Source: Methanolinea sp. (lineage in GTDB: Archaea; Halobacteriota; Methanomicrobia; Methanomicrobiales; Methanospirillaceae). Taken from it: a DNA stretch of 64,000 bases. The position numbers and the translations under genes are program-made. Where the stretch lies: contig JARYMB010000004.1 in the NCBI GenBank assembly GCA_029907345.1, positions 1 through 64,000 on the forward strand. The letters run 5' to 3'. Below, in pieces: positions 34,394 to 42,108 of the stretch; the stretch's first letter is position 1, and each line of letters opens with the position of its first letter. The notes under the pieces were generated by a model. That model was not told the DNA's origin. It made no database searches and saw only the letters and a program-made list of their open reading frames with translations.

Positions 34394-35479
34394 GTGCGGT
34401 CCATAAAGGAGATACTTGCCGGTGCCCGTGCAGGCGACCGGATGACTGAAGGAGAGGCCCTCGCCCTCCTCTCGGCGAAGGGCCGTGACATATTCGATAT
34501 TTGCAGGACAGCGGACGAAGTGCGCGAGGAGAAGGTCGGATCAACCGTCACTTACGTCCGCAACCAGAACATCCACCTTACGAACATCTGCAAGAACCTC
34601 TGCGGTTTCTGCGCATTCGGCCGGCGGGCAACAGACGAGGGGGCATTCTGCGACGATCCCGAGACCCTCCAAAGCAAGGTCCGCCAGGCTCAGAATAACA
34701 GGGTCACCGAGATCTGCCTCCTCTCCGGGGTGCATCCGGACTTTGATGCCAACCGGTATGCCGGGATCCTCGCCTGTATCAGGGAGACTGCACCGGGTGT
34801 CCACATCCATGCTTTCTCTCCCGACGAGGTGAACCATGCCGCGGTACGATCGGGACTTACGACCCGTGAAGTTCTCAAAATGCTGAAAGATGCAGGACTT
34901 GGCTCCCTCCAGGGAACGGCCGCCGAGATTCTCGTGGACAGCGTGAGGGACGTCATCTGCCCCTCCAAGGTTTCCACAGCGGAGTGGGAGAGGATCATCC
35001 GGGAGGCGCACTCCCTTGGCATCTCCTCGACAGCAACGATCATGTACGGGTCGTGCGAGACCCCTGCCGACCGGGTCACGCACCTTTCCATCCTGCGGGA
35101 TATCCAGGATGAAACGGGCGGGTTTTCAGAGCTCGTCCCCCTCTCCTTTCTCCACCAGAACACGAGACTCTACCGGGAAGGGCTAGCCCCTGCGGGAGCG
35201 ACGGGAAGGGAAGATCTCCTCCTGGTCGCTGTTGCCCGGCTGTTCCTCGATAATTTCCGGAACATCCAGGTCCCGTGGGGGAAGATTGGGCTCAAGCTGG
35301 GCCAGCTTGCGCTCCTGTCGGGTGCAAACGACCTTGCAGGCACAATGTTTTCAGATGACGTTTCGGAGAGCGCGGGGGCAAGCGGGGCAGATTACCTTGA
35401 CCCGGCGGAGATGGAACGCATCTGCCATGATATCGGCCGGGAACTCCGGCAACGGCTTACGGATTATACCCTGGTCTGA
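34394..35479 (+). CDS. CofH-like radical SAM enzyme (F420 synthase subunit 2), paralogue 1
   Basis: This 361-residue radical SAM protein starts at GTG 34394. It has the cluster motif NICKNLCGFCAFG near 60-70 and CofH features such as GVHPDFDANRYAGIL, LGSLQGTAAEILVD and KVSTAEWERIIREAH. CofH joins tyrosine and 5-amino-6-ribitylaminouracil in the first half of F0 formation. A second CofH-like gene lies at 39269, and no CofG is visible in the window. The two may differ in role or be partly redundant. The nearby radical SAM gene at 35483 is convergent. Confidence 0.85.
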   Translation: MRSIKEILAGARAGDRMTEGEALALLSAKGRDIFDICRTADEVREEKVGSTVTYVRNQNIHLTNICKNLCGFCAFGRRATDEGAFCDDPETLQSKVRQAQNNRVTEICLLSGVHPDFDANRYAGILACIRETAPGVHIHAFSPDEVNHAAVRSGLTTREVLKMLKDAGLGSLQGTAAEILVDSVRDVICPSKVSTAEWERIIREAHSLGISSTATIMYGSCETPADRVTHLSILRDIQDETGGFSELVPLSFLHQNTRLYREGLAPAGATGREDLLLVAVARLFLDNFRNIQVPWGKIGLKLGQLALLSGANDLAGTMFSDDVSESAGASGADYLDPAEMERICHDIGRELRQRLTDYTLV

Positions 35480-35482
35480 ACG

Positions 35483-36424
35483 TCAGTCTCCGGACCAGCA
35501 GTAGAAGGTCCCCCTTGCTTCCCGGCGTGTTTTCAGGTGGGGATCGGCGGAAAGTGCACGGAGAAGCTTGATCACTTCCTGGCGGTGCAGCCCCGTCTGG
35601 GCTACGAGGTCTTCGAGGGTGGCCGGCCGCCTCCTGATTGCCTCGATGACGACGGATTGTGCATCCCCCGGGGGACGACCCTGTACCTCCCCATACCGGA
35701 GCGGGAGAAATGCCTCCTCTTCCCCGATACCAAGGATCCGGGCTGCCCTTTGCAGTTCACCGGTGCCTGCCGCGCGGACCCAGGGTTCTGGTCCCGGACG
35801 GTCGAGGGTGTTCAGCTGCACCCTGTCCGGCCGTATCCTCCCGATCGCCTCCCTCAGGGCACGCAGGGCATCGTCTCCCGTGTTGAGGCCGGGAACGAGG
35901 AAAACCTCGAGCCAGATCTCCCCGGGATACGTCTCCCGGAACCGGCACAATCCCTCGATGATGGCGCGGACAGAGACGCCCGCCGCAGGCCTGTGGATCT
36001 TCTGGAACGTCTCCTCGTCGACGGTCGAAAGCGTGGGTAAAACCACGTCAGCCGGGCGCAGCGCATCCTGGATGTCGCCGTTCCCAAGGAGGCTCCCATT
36101 CGTGAGAACTGCAACCCTGTAACCCGGAAAGGTGTCCTTGATGAAACGAATCACCCTCCCGATGGAGAGGGACAGCGTCGGCTCGCCCGATCCCGAGAAG
36201 GTGATGAAATCAAGGTCCGGCCGTGAGGAAAGGAACATGAAAAGCTCACGCTCGACCTCTTCCGGCGGGAAGAACTCCTGCCGGGTGGTAGTCTTCAGGG
36301 TTGTCCGGCCGACTTCGCAGTACACGCAATCGAAGGAACAGACCTTGTGGGGGACAAGGTCAACGCCAAGGGAGCGGCCGAGGCGCCGGGACGCAACAGG
36401 GCCAAAAATGTGCATGTACTTCAT
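35483..36424 (-). CDS. Radical SAM protein with C-terminal winged-helix (COG0731-like)
   Basis: This 313-residue protein has the cluster motif VCSFDCVYCEVGRT near 28-41 and the SAM-binding ITFSGSGEPTLSLSIG near 74. VLTNGSLLG near 105 is also conserved. After the barrel (about 1-235) there is a C-terminal winged-helix-like part (about 250-313, LEDLVAQTGLHRQEVIKLL). COG0731-type proteins resemble the wybutosine enzyme Taw1/TYW1 but lack its other parts. The substrate is unknown. Confidence 0.75.
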   Translation of the reverse strand: MKYMHIFGPVASRRLGRSLGVDLVPHKVCSFDCVYCEVGRTTLKTTTRQEFFPPEEVERELFMFLSSRPDLDFITFSGSGEPTLSLSIGRVIRFIKDTFPGYRVAVLTNGSLLGNGDIQDALRPADVVLPTLSTVDEETFQKIHRPAAGVSVRAIIEGLCRFRETYPGEIWLEVFLVPGLNTGDDALRALREAIGRIRPDRVQLNTLDRPGPEPWVRAAGTGELQRAARILGIGEEEAFLPLRYGEVQGRPPGDAQSVVIEAIRRRPATLEDLVAQTGLHRQEVIKLLRALSADPHLKTRREARGTFYCWSGD

Positions 36425-36568
36425 GGTAATCGTGGGATGGACCGGTTTTGCGGGTGATACTCATCACAATCAACGAGATGAGATGTACCTGAGCATGGTC
36501 TCTTTTCAAGTGGTTCTGTTCCGGGGTGTACCGGTGGGAATGTACCATCTCTATCTATTTATGCTCAT

Positions 36569-36586
36569 ATGAGTAAAATAACTCAT
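36569..36586. promoter_or_regulatory. Inverted repeat just before the NifX-like gene (operator candidate)
   Basis: ATGAGT-AAAATA-ACTCAT is a perfect 6-6-6 inverted repeat ending one base before the ATG at 36588. A looser pair, actcat (36456-36461) and atgag (about 36478), lies farther upstream between the divergent genes. Confidence 0.5.
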
Positions 36587-36587
36587 C

Positions 36588-36923
36588 ATGATTATCTGCA
36601 TCACGTCCAAAGGTCCGAAGTCCTCGGACCCTGTGGAAGAGCGGTTTGGAAGATCACCCTATTTCCTCTTTTATGACACGGGAAAAGGCATCTTTGATCC
36701 TGTCGCAAACAAGTTCGCCGATGCAGCCGGCGGTGTCGGCCCGCGTGCGGCGCAGGTCCTGATCGATCGCGGGACAAAGGTGTTGATAACCGGGAACGTT
36801 GGAGGAAATGCCCTTTCGGTGATACAGGCCGCCGGAATCGGGGTGTTCCGGTACAGGGACGGCGGGTCGGTCGAAGACGCATTCCAGAAGTACCAGAAGG
36901 GACTCCTCGAGAAGATGGCGTAG
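36588..36923 (+). CDS. NifX/NifB-type dinitrogenase iron-molybdenum cofactor domain protein
   Basis: This 111-residue protein is a single NifX-like domain. It has VEERFGRSPYFLFYD near 16, NKFADAAGGVGPRAAQVLIDRGTKVLITGNVGGNAL near 41-76 and the ending SVEDAFQKYQKGLL. Such domains bind Fe-S or FeMo-type clusters. Small stand-alone members next to MinD-like ATPases are common in archaea that cannot fix nitrogen, so a cluster storage or trafficking role is more likely than nitrogen fixation. Two ferredoxin-containing ATPases follow after 9 bp. Confidence 0.87.
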   Translation: MIICITSKGPKSSDPVEERFGRSPYFLFYDTGKGIFDPVANKFADAAGGVGPRAAQVLIDRGTKVLITGNVGGNALSVIQAAGIGVFRYRDGGSVEDAFQKYQKGLLEKMA

Positions 36924-36932
36924 GAGTGCCGG

Positions 36933-37784
36933 ATGCGGGTCGTGGTTGCCAGCGGGAAAGGGGGAACGGGAAAGACCCTCGTCGCAGCGAACCTGGCGGC
37001 CGTGGTTGCCGGTTCACGCGACGTCGTCCTCGTCGACTGTGACGTCGAAGAGCCGAACCTGCACCTGTTTTTCCCTTCGGAAAAAAAGGTGCTGCCCGTA
37101 CTGGCAGACGTCCCGGTCTTCGACCCGGTCCGGTGCGACCACTGCGGGGAATGTGCGCGGACCTGCCAGTACGGGGCCATCGTCGTCCTGTCGCAAAAGA
37201 ACCTTTTTTTCCCCGAGATGTGTCACGGGTGCGGGGGCTGCGAGATAGTCTGTCCGCAGGGGGCCATCACGATGGGAAAGAGGGAAGTGGGGAGGATAGA
37301 ATTCTCCATGCCCCGGTCCGGTATCACCCTCGTCTCCGGCGTTCTGAACGAAAGGGAGGTCGCAGCACCCCGCGTTATCCGCGAGGCACTGCGCTATGCG
37401 GCAGGCCACCCCCTCGTCATCTGCGATGCACCGCCGGGAACGGCATGCCCGCTCGTCGAGACCCTTGAGGGAGCGGATTTCTGCATCCTCGTCACGGAAC
37501 CGACGCCCTTTGGCCTCCACGATCTCTCCCTTGCTGCAGGGGTGACCGACGTTCTCGGTGTCCCGGCAGGGGTCGTCATCAACCGGAGCATGGGGGAGGA
37601 CGGGATGATACGGGAGTTCTGCCGTTCGAAAAACATCCCGGTACTCTGGACGATTCCCTTTGACAGGCGGACAGCAGAACTTGCAAACGACGGGAGGGTT
37701 CTGACGGACGAGGTTCCGGAGATGAAGGAACTTTTCCTTGAGCTGTTTGCAGAAGTTCGTGGCCGGGGGGAGGAGGGGGCATGA
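36933..37784 (+). CDS. MinD/Mrp-like ATPase with inserted 2x[4Fe-4S] ferredoxin domain, copy A
   Basis: This 283-residue P-loop protein opens with the deviant Walker A VASGKGGTGKTLVAANLAA. The ATPase domain is interrupted at about 65-100 by a ferredoxin insert with two clusters, CDHCGECARTCQYGAI and CHGCGGCEIVCPQGAI. CDAPPGTACPL near 163 is the Walker B/switch region. Such proteins belong to the Mrp/NBP35/MinD group, linked to Fe-S cluster carriage or nucleotide-driven electron transfer. The next gene overlaps by 4 bp and encodes a homologue, so the two probably form a heterodimer. Confidence 0.88.
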   Translation: MRVVVASGKGGTGKTLVAANLAAVVAGSRDVVLVDCDVEEPNLHLFFPSEKKVLPVLADVPVFDPVRCDHCGECARTCQYGAIVVLSQKNLFFPEMCHGCGGCEIVCPQGAITMGKREVGRIEFSMPRSGITLVSGVLNEREVAAPRVIREALRYAAGHPLVICDAPPGTACPLVETLEGADFCILVTEPTPFGLHDLSLAAGVTDVLGVPAGVVINRSMGEDGMIREFCRSKNIPVLWTIPFDRRTAELANDGRVLTDEVPEMKELFLELFAEVRGRGEEGA

Positions 37785-38683
37785 TACAGATCGCAGTCCT
37801 CTCCGGGAAAGGTGGAACGGGCAAGACCGTTGTGACAGGCGCCCTTGCAGAGCTCCTGCCTGGAAAGAAGGTATTTGCTGATTGTGACGTGGAGGCCGCG
37901 AATCTTGCCCTCCTCCTCTCGCCACGAGAGAGGTCCCGTATCCCCTTTTTCGGTATGAAAAAAGCCATGATTGAGAAGGAATCGTGTGTTGCCTGCGGGC
38001 TCTGCGCGCATGCATGTCGGTTCGGCGCAATCAGGGCCGGGACCAATGGTCTGTTTTCCGTCGATCCGGTCCGGTGCGAGGGGTGCGGGGTGTGTGCGGG
38101 CGTCTGCCCGGAGAGGGCAATTGTCCTCCGGGAGAACCAGGACGGGGAGATCATCCTTGCAGACACGGACCTTGGGCCCCTCGTATACGCGGAACTGAAG
38201 CCTGGTTCGGGCAACTCCGGCCTCCTGGTCCACGAGGTGAAAAAGGCGGCACACAGGGAAGTCCGGGGTCAGGACCTCGTCCTGATCGATGGACCCCCCG
38301 GTATCGGGTGCCCGGTCATCTCCACGATGAGCGGGATACACATCGCTGTCATCGTCACGGAACCGGGTATCGCAGCGATGCATGACCTCAAAAGACTCGT
38401 TACGGTCTCGCGCGGTTTTTCTCTCTCCCTGTGTGCAATCATCAACAGGGCTGACCTCCACGAGGGGTATGCACAAGCGATCGGGAGGTTCTGTGCAGAC
38501 GAAGAAATACCCCTCCTCGGAAAGGTCCCCTTCGACCCAACAGTCCAGGCCGCAGTCAGGAAGGGGGTGCCTGTAACGCGTTTTGGATGTCCTGCAACGG
38601 CCGCACTCCGCGACATAGCAGCGAATCTTGCAGAAATTCTCGGAGAAAAGGCTTCGGATCGTTTGAAAGGCCGGAATGAATGA
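37781..38683 (+). CDS. MinD/Mrp-like ATPase with inserted 2x[4Fe-4S] ferredoxin domain, copy B
   Basis: This 300-residue homologue of the preceding gene has AVLSGKGGTGKTVVTGALAEL as its deviant Walker A. The ferredoxin insert carries CVACGLCAHACRFGAI and CEGCGVCAGVCPERAI, and LIDGPPGIGCPVISTMSG near 165 is the switch. A difference from copy A is an early loop EAANLALLLSPRERS. The two copies plus the NifX-like protein form a compact three-gene unit often found in archaea and strict anaerobes. Confidence 0.88.
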   Translation: MIQIAVLSGKGGTGKTVVTGALAELLPGKKVFADCDVEAANLALLLSPRERSRIPFFGMKKAMIEKESCVACGLCAHACRFGAIRAGTNGLFSVDPVRCEGCGVCAGVCPERAIVLRENQDGEIILADTDLGPLVYAELKPGSGNSGLLVHEVKKAAHREVRGQDLVLIDGPPGIGCPVISTMSGIHIAVIVTEPGIAAMHDLKRLVTVSRGFSLSLCAIINRADLHEGYAQAIGRFCADEEIPLLGKVPFDPTVQAAVRKGVPVTRFGCPATAALRDIAANLAEILGEKASDRLKGRNE

Positions 38684-38882
38684 ACGGGGGTTGCCGGAAG
38701 AGTCCCGCGTCTCCTGATCCCCGGGCCGCTTCACCCGCCCGGGAAAAATCAACCATTCCGGACGATTCCAGCGCGAAAATGTCCCCCCGGAACAGAAGGG
38801 ATGAAAAGACAGGGAAACGTTAAAAACAGGTGAGGAAACGCCTCCTGTCCGGGTCCAGTAATGCGTGCTGGAGAAGAGATCT

Positions 38883-39185
38883 TTACGAGAGGAGGTCGAG
38901 TGCTTCCCTGCCGGTCATCCCCTCGCGGACTCCGAGTCCCTGCGCACTGCTGTTCGCTTCCTTAACAATTCCGGCCAGCAAATCCTCGATGGTTGCAATC
39001 GACGGGCCGGTGGACGGCCTGACACGGGCAGCAGGGTAGCCGAACTTCTCCAGGGCAGCAACATCGACAGCCCCGCACCCGACCATCCCCTTCCTTGCCA
39101 CGACCCCGACGAGGTTCACCGGCCCGAGGGGGACGACGAACCCCTCACCGGCCGAGTTCCGGAGAAAAACACGTTCTGTCTGCAT
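38883..39185 (-). CDS. DUF1805 (YunC-like) protein
   Basis: This 100-residue protein, from ATG 39185 (MQTERVFLRNSAGEGFV), matches DUF1805. Its hallmarks are LVGVVARKGMVGCGAVDVAALEKFGYPAARVRPS and the conserved short C terminus EGMTGREALDLLS. The family has one known small alpha/beta fold and no known function. The track start (39221) adds 12 hydrophobic residues and lies close to the divergent cofH promoter. It is divergent from the second cofH. Confidence 0.78.
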   Translation of the reverse strand: MQTERVFLRNSAGEGFVVPLGPVNLVGVVARKGMVGCGAVDVAALEKFGYPAARVRPSTGPSIATIEDLLAGIVKEANSSAQGLGVREGMTGREALDLLS

Positions 39186-39230
39186 GTTCAGATAAAGGAG
39201 GGGCAGGGCCAAAAATGTCATGGAAGCGGG

Positions 39231-39239
39231 TTTTATATA
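39231..39239 (+). promoter_or_regulatory. TATA box for the second cofH
   Basis: ttttatata lies 30-38 bp before the ATG at 39269, giving a leader of about 7-10 nt. Confidence 0.65.
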
Positions 39240-39268
39240 GTGAGTCCTCCCAGTCTGTCAGATGACGC

Positions 39269-40402
39269 ATGTCAACGGATAGCATGGCCCTTTCAGCGAC
39301 ACTCTCCGGCAAGGAGCTCTTTACACTCCTCGACGACGTGCTCGCAGGGCACCGTCTCACCGTCGGGGAGGCGGCAGGCCTCTTCAGGGTGAAGGGGAGG
39401 GATATCTGGCGCGTCGCGGAGGCTGCTGACGAACAAAGGGCCCGTATCGTGGGTGACACGGTCACATACGTCCGGAACCAGAATATCAATGTCACGAACC
39501 TCTGTATCAATTCCTGCGGATTCTGCGGTTTCTCCCGGAAACCCGGGGACCCCGATGCCTACCACCATTCTGCTGACATCGTGCGGAAAAAGGCTGCAGA
39601 GGCACTTGCACGGAAGGTGACCGAGATATGCACCGTATCAGGCCTGCATCCCGACTTCGACGCAGAGTCCTACCTCCGAATCCTTTCAAGTATCCGCGAG
39701 GGGGCTCCCGGTGTTCACATCCATGCAAGCAACCCTATGGAAGTTGCGTACGGGGCGAAGAAGAGTGGTATTTCCACGCGCGAGATGCTGTCCCGGATGA
39801 AAGACGCGGGGCTCGGGTCGCTCTGCGGGACGGCTGCCGAGATCCTTTCCGATGACGTGCGGAAGGTCATCTGCCCGGGAAAGATCTCGAGTGCGGAATG
39901 GGAGAGGATCATCAGGGAAGCACACGCCCTCGGCATACGGACTACGGCCACGATCATGTACGGGCACTGCGAGACCGCGGAAGACCGGGCCCGCCACCTC
40001 GGTATCCTGCGCAGAATCCAGGACGATACGGCGGGGTTCACCGAGTTCGTCCCGCTCAGTTTCATCCATTACCAGACTCCCCTCTACCGGAAAGGTATCG
40101 CACGGGCAGGGGCGACGGGGAGGGAAGACCTCCTCATGGTTGCCGTCTCCCGCCTCTTCCTTGATAATATCCCCCACATCCAGGTATCCTGGGTCAAGCT
40201 CGGGCTCAAGATGGCCCAGATGGGACTCCTTGCAGGCGGGGATGACCTTGGGGGCACCATGTTCGAGGAGAGCATCTCCAAGGGTGCAGGGGCGACCGGC
40301 ACCGATTACCTCGACCCGGCAGAGATGAAACGGATCGTCGAGGACGCCGGACGCATCTTACGCCAGCGAACGACGCTTTACAGGATCCTGCCCGGTACAT
40401 GA
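39269..40402 (+). CDS. cofH: CofH-like radical SAM enzyme (F420 synthase subunit 2), paralogue 2
   Basis: This 377-residue protein has the cluster motif NLCINSCGFCGFSRK near 73-87 and CofH features: VSGLHPDFDAESYLRIL, VHIHASNPMEVAYGA, LGSLCGTAAEILSDDVRKVICPGKISSAEWERII. It is clearly homologous throughout to the gene at 34394. This copy has a good TATA box and the CGF-type motif after the cluster, and I take it as the likelier true CofH. It would make the 5-amino-5-(4-hydroxybenzyl) adduct used by CofG for F0. Confidence 0.87.
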   Translation: MSTDSMALSATLSGKELFTLLDDVLAGHRLTVGEAAGLFRVKGRDIWRVAEAADEQRARIVGDTVTYVRNQNINVTNLCINSCGFCGFSRKPGDPDAYHHSADIVRKKAAEALARKVTEICTVSGLHPDFDAESYLRILSSIREGAPGVHIHASNPMEVAYGAKKSGISTREMLSRMKDAGLGSLCGTAAEILSDDVRKVICPGKISSAEWERIIREAHALGIRTTATIMYGHCETAEDRARHLGILRRIQDDTAGFTEFVPLSFIHYQTPLYRKGIARAGATGREDLLMVAVSRLFLDNIPHIQVSWVKLGLKMAQMGLLAGGDDLGGTMFEESISKGAGATGTDYLDPAEMKRIVEDAGRILRQRTTLYRILPGT

Positions 40403-40481
40403 GACGGGAAAGATTCTCCGGTAAAAAAGGAGGAAAGGAAAAAAGGCAGGAACCCCTGCCAGGAGAAAAAGAGGATGATAA

Positions 40482-41033
40482 TCAATCGGAGGGCTTGAGA
40501 AGCTGGACGATCTTGTCCCCGAGTTCCTGTGCACGTTTCAGGCCGCGTTTGTCCTTCTCGATGTCCCCTTCGAGGTAGCCCTTGCCCCTGACCCACCCAA
40601 GATACGCGAACTCGTGCGAGTTCAGGAATCCTTCGAGCGTCTCGATGGTCCGGGCACCCCCCTTGTTGGCACAGACCGCGACGGCAACCGCTTTCCTCCC
40701 CGCAAGTTGTCTCCTGTGGTACAGGGAATAACTCCTGTCGATGAAGTTCTTGAGGTGACCGCAGACATCGTAGTAGTACGTGGGTGACCCGATGACGAGA
40801 ACCTCGCATTCGAGGACCTTCTCCATGACGGCGCTCCAGTCATCGTTCCTGATGACGCACCAGTCGTTCTCCTTGCATTTCTCGCAGCCCAAACAGGGTT
40901 TTATCTCTTTTCCTGCCAGCGAGATGAACTCGGTCTTAATACCGGCACTCTCGCAGCGCTCGAGAACTGCCCTGACCAGGCGGGACGTGTTCCCGTTCTT
41001 CCGCATGCTTCCGGAGATTCCCAGCACACTCAT
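40482..41033 (-). CDS. Iron-sulfur flavoprotein (Isf-like, flavodoxin fold)
   Basis: This 183-residue protein has the FMN-binding opening VLGISGSMRKNGNTSRLV and the compact cysteine cluster CLGCEKCKENDWC near 48-60 (CX2CX2CX5C). The flavin loop VIGSPTYYYDVCGHLKNFIDR near 81 follows. The compact cluster motif is the signature of archaeal Isf proteins, which bind one [4Fe-4S] and one FMN. They shuttle electrons and have been tied to oxygen or peroxide defence in methanogens. It is the last gene of a minus-strand run after the MBL and DUF123 genes. Confidence 0.88.
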   Translation of the reverse strand: MSVLGISGSMRKNGNTSRLVRAVLERCESAGIKTEFISLAGKEIKPCLGCEKCKENDWCVIRNDDWSAVMEKVLECEVLVIGSPTYYYDVCGHLKNFIDRSYSLYHRRQLAGRKAVAVAVCANKGGARTIETLEGFLNSHEFAYLGWVRGKGYLEGDIEKDKRGLKRAQELGDKIVQLLKPSD

Positions 41034-41048
41034 GGAGTAACACTCACC

Positions 41049-41486
41049 TTAGGGGTTTTTGATAGTTTTGCTATGGACAGAAAGCGAGAGAATTGCAGCG
41101 GCTTCTTCTATCTGCGCGGCAGGATGGGTTGAATAGAAAAAGAGGTGCGAGAGGCACCTGCAATCGCTGCAGCCGAAGCGGGGGACGGGAATGCCTGATA
41201 AGAGAGATGCCAGGCGGCATTCGGCACGGTTTCCGTCCGGGAAACAATACACGGTCTCCAGGGAAAACGACGGGCTGCAGAGGAGGTAGTCGATGTGCCA
41301 GCGTGGCCGCGATCCGGGGCTCTTCCAGAGCCGGATGTGGCGGGTGACCCGTGAAAGTCCCCCCGGTCCCAGTGCCGACCCGACGTACACGTAATATCCG
41401 CAGGGAAACTCGAGCTCCCCGAGTGCCCCCACGCGCACCCTGCACGATTCGCAAGAAAGGACGAGGCAGTAAGTGCCCTTAATCAT
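41049..41486 (-). CDS. GIY-YIG nuclease-like protein (DUF123)
   Basis: This 145-residue protein is a DUF123 member of the GIY-YIG superfamily. The motif appears as FPCGYYVYVGSALGPGGLSRVTRH (GYY...YVG) near 27-50, followed by RPRWHIDYLL near 60 with the conserved His. DUF123 proteins occur alone or fused to endonuclease III in archaea. It begins 8 bp inside the end of the MBL gene, and the Isf gene follows after 15 bp. Nuclease activity is a family inference. Confidence 0.8.
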   Translation of the reverse strand: MIKGTYCLVLSCESCRVRVGALGELEFPCGYYVYVGSALGPGGLSRVTRHIRLWKSPGSRPRWHIDYLLCSPSFSLETVYCFPDGNRAECRLASLLSGIPVPRFGCSDCRCLSHLFFYSTHPAAQIEEAAAILSLSVHSKTIKNP

Positions 41487-42081
41487 AGGTCATGCGGAGG
41501 AGTTCCCGTGCGGCGTGGATATGCCGGATCCCGCCCCGCTCCACGGGTGAGCCGTGCCCCGGGTAGAGACCCTCGATGGAGAGTTCCGCGAGCCGCTCGA
41601 GGGACTGTTGGAGGGCGGTTCGGCTCCCGCCCGGGAAATCGAACCTCCCGAAACCGCCGTCTGAAAAGACGGTATCTCCCGAGATGAGGGCACGATCCGC
41701 CTCGTGCAGGAGGCAGATGCTTCCCGGCGTGTGACCCGGCGTGTGGATGACAAGGAGGTCCCCGATGCGGTCCCCGTCGGCGAGGATCCTGTCCGGCGGG
41801 CGCATCGGGGCACGTGCACCGAAATGAAGCGAAAGGGATTCTGCATCGCTCGAGAGACCGGGAGCGTCCTTTCCGTGGATGCTGACACGGGCGTTGCACA
41901 TCCGGGCGATCTCGTTGAGGTGGGCGACATGGTCGAAATGGCAATGGGTAAGGACGATCTCTTTGATCGTGTCCCTGTATCTCTCCAGGGCAGTAGGAAG
42001 AACCCCTGCATCCACAAGGACGTTACCGACGATGTAGGAGTTGCCGAAGAAGCCGCTGCCTGGAATCCACCGGACCGGCAT
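41479..42081 (-). CDS. Metallo-beta-lactamase fold hydrolase
   Basis: The real gene is the last 200 codons of the 640-codon track ORF; the rest is thiC's antisense strand. From ATG 42081 it reads MPVRWIPGSGFFGNSYIVG. The metal motifs are LTHCHFDHVAHL near 45, IHTPGHTPGSICLL near 112, LISGDTVFSDGGFGRFDFPGG near 133 and LYPGHGSPV near 172. This resembles the glyoxalase II-like branch. The start is only 27 bp from the divergent thiC start. Confidence 0.85.
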   Translation of the reverse strand: MPVRWIPGSGFFGNSYIVGNVLVDAGVLPTALERYRDTIKEIVLTHCHFDHVAHLNEIARMCNARVSIHGKDAPGLSSDAESLSLHFGARAPMRPPDRILADGDRIGDLLVIHTPGHTPGSICLLHEADRALISGDTVFSDGGFGRFDFPGGSRTALQQSLERLAELSIEGLYPGHGSPVERGGIRHIHAARELLRMTYD

Positions 42082-42108
42082 GGTAGAATAATTAGGTTCT
42101 CCCACCCA

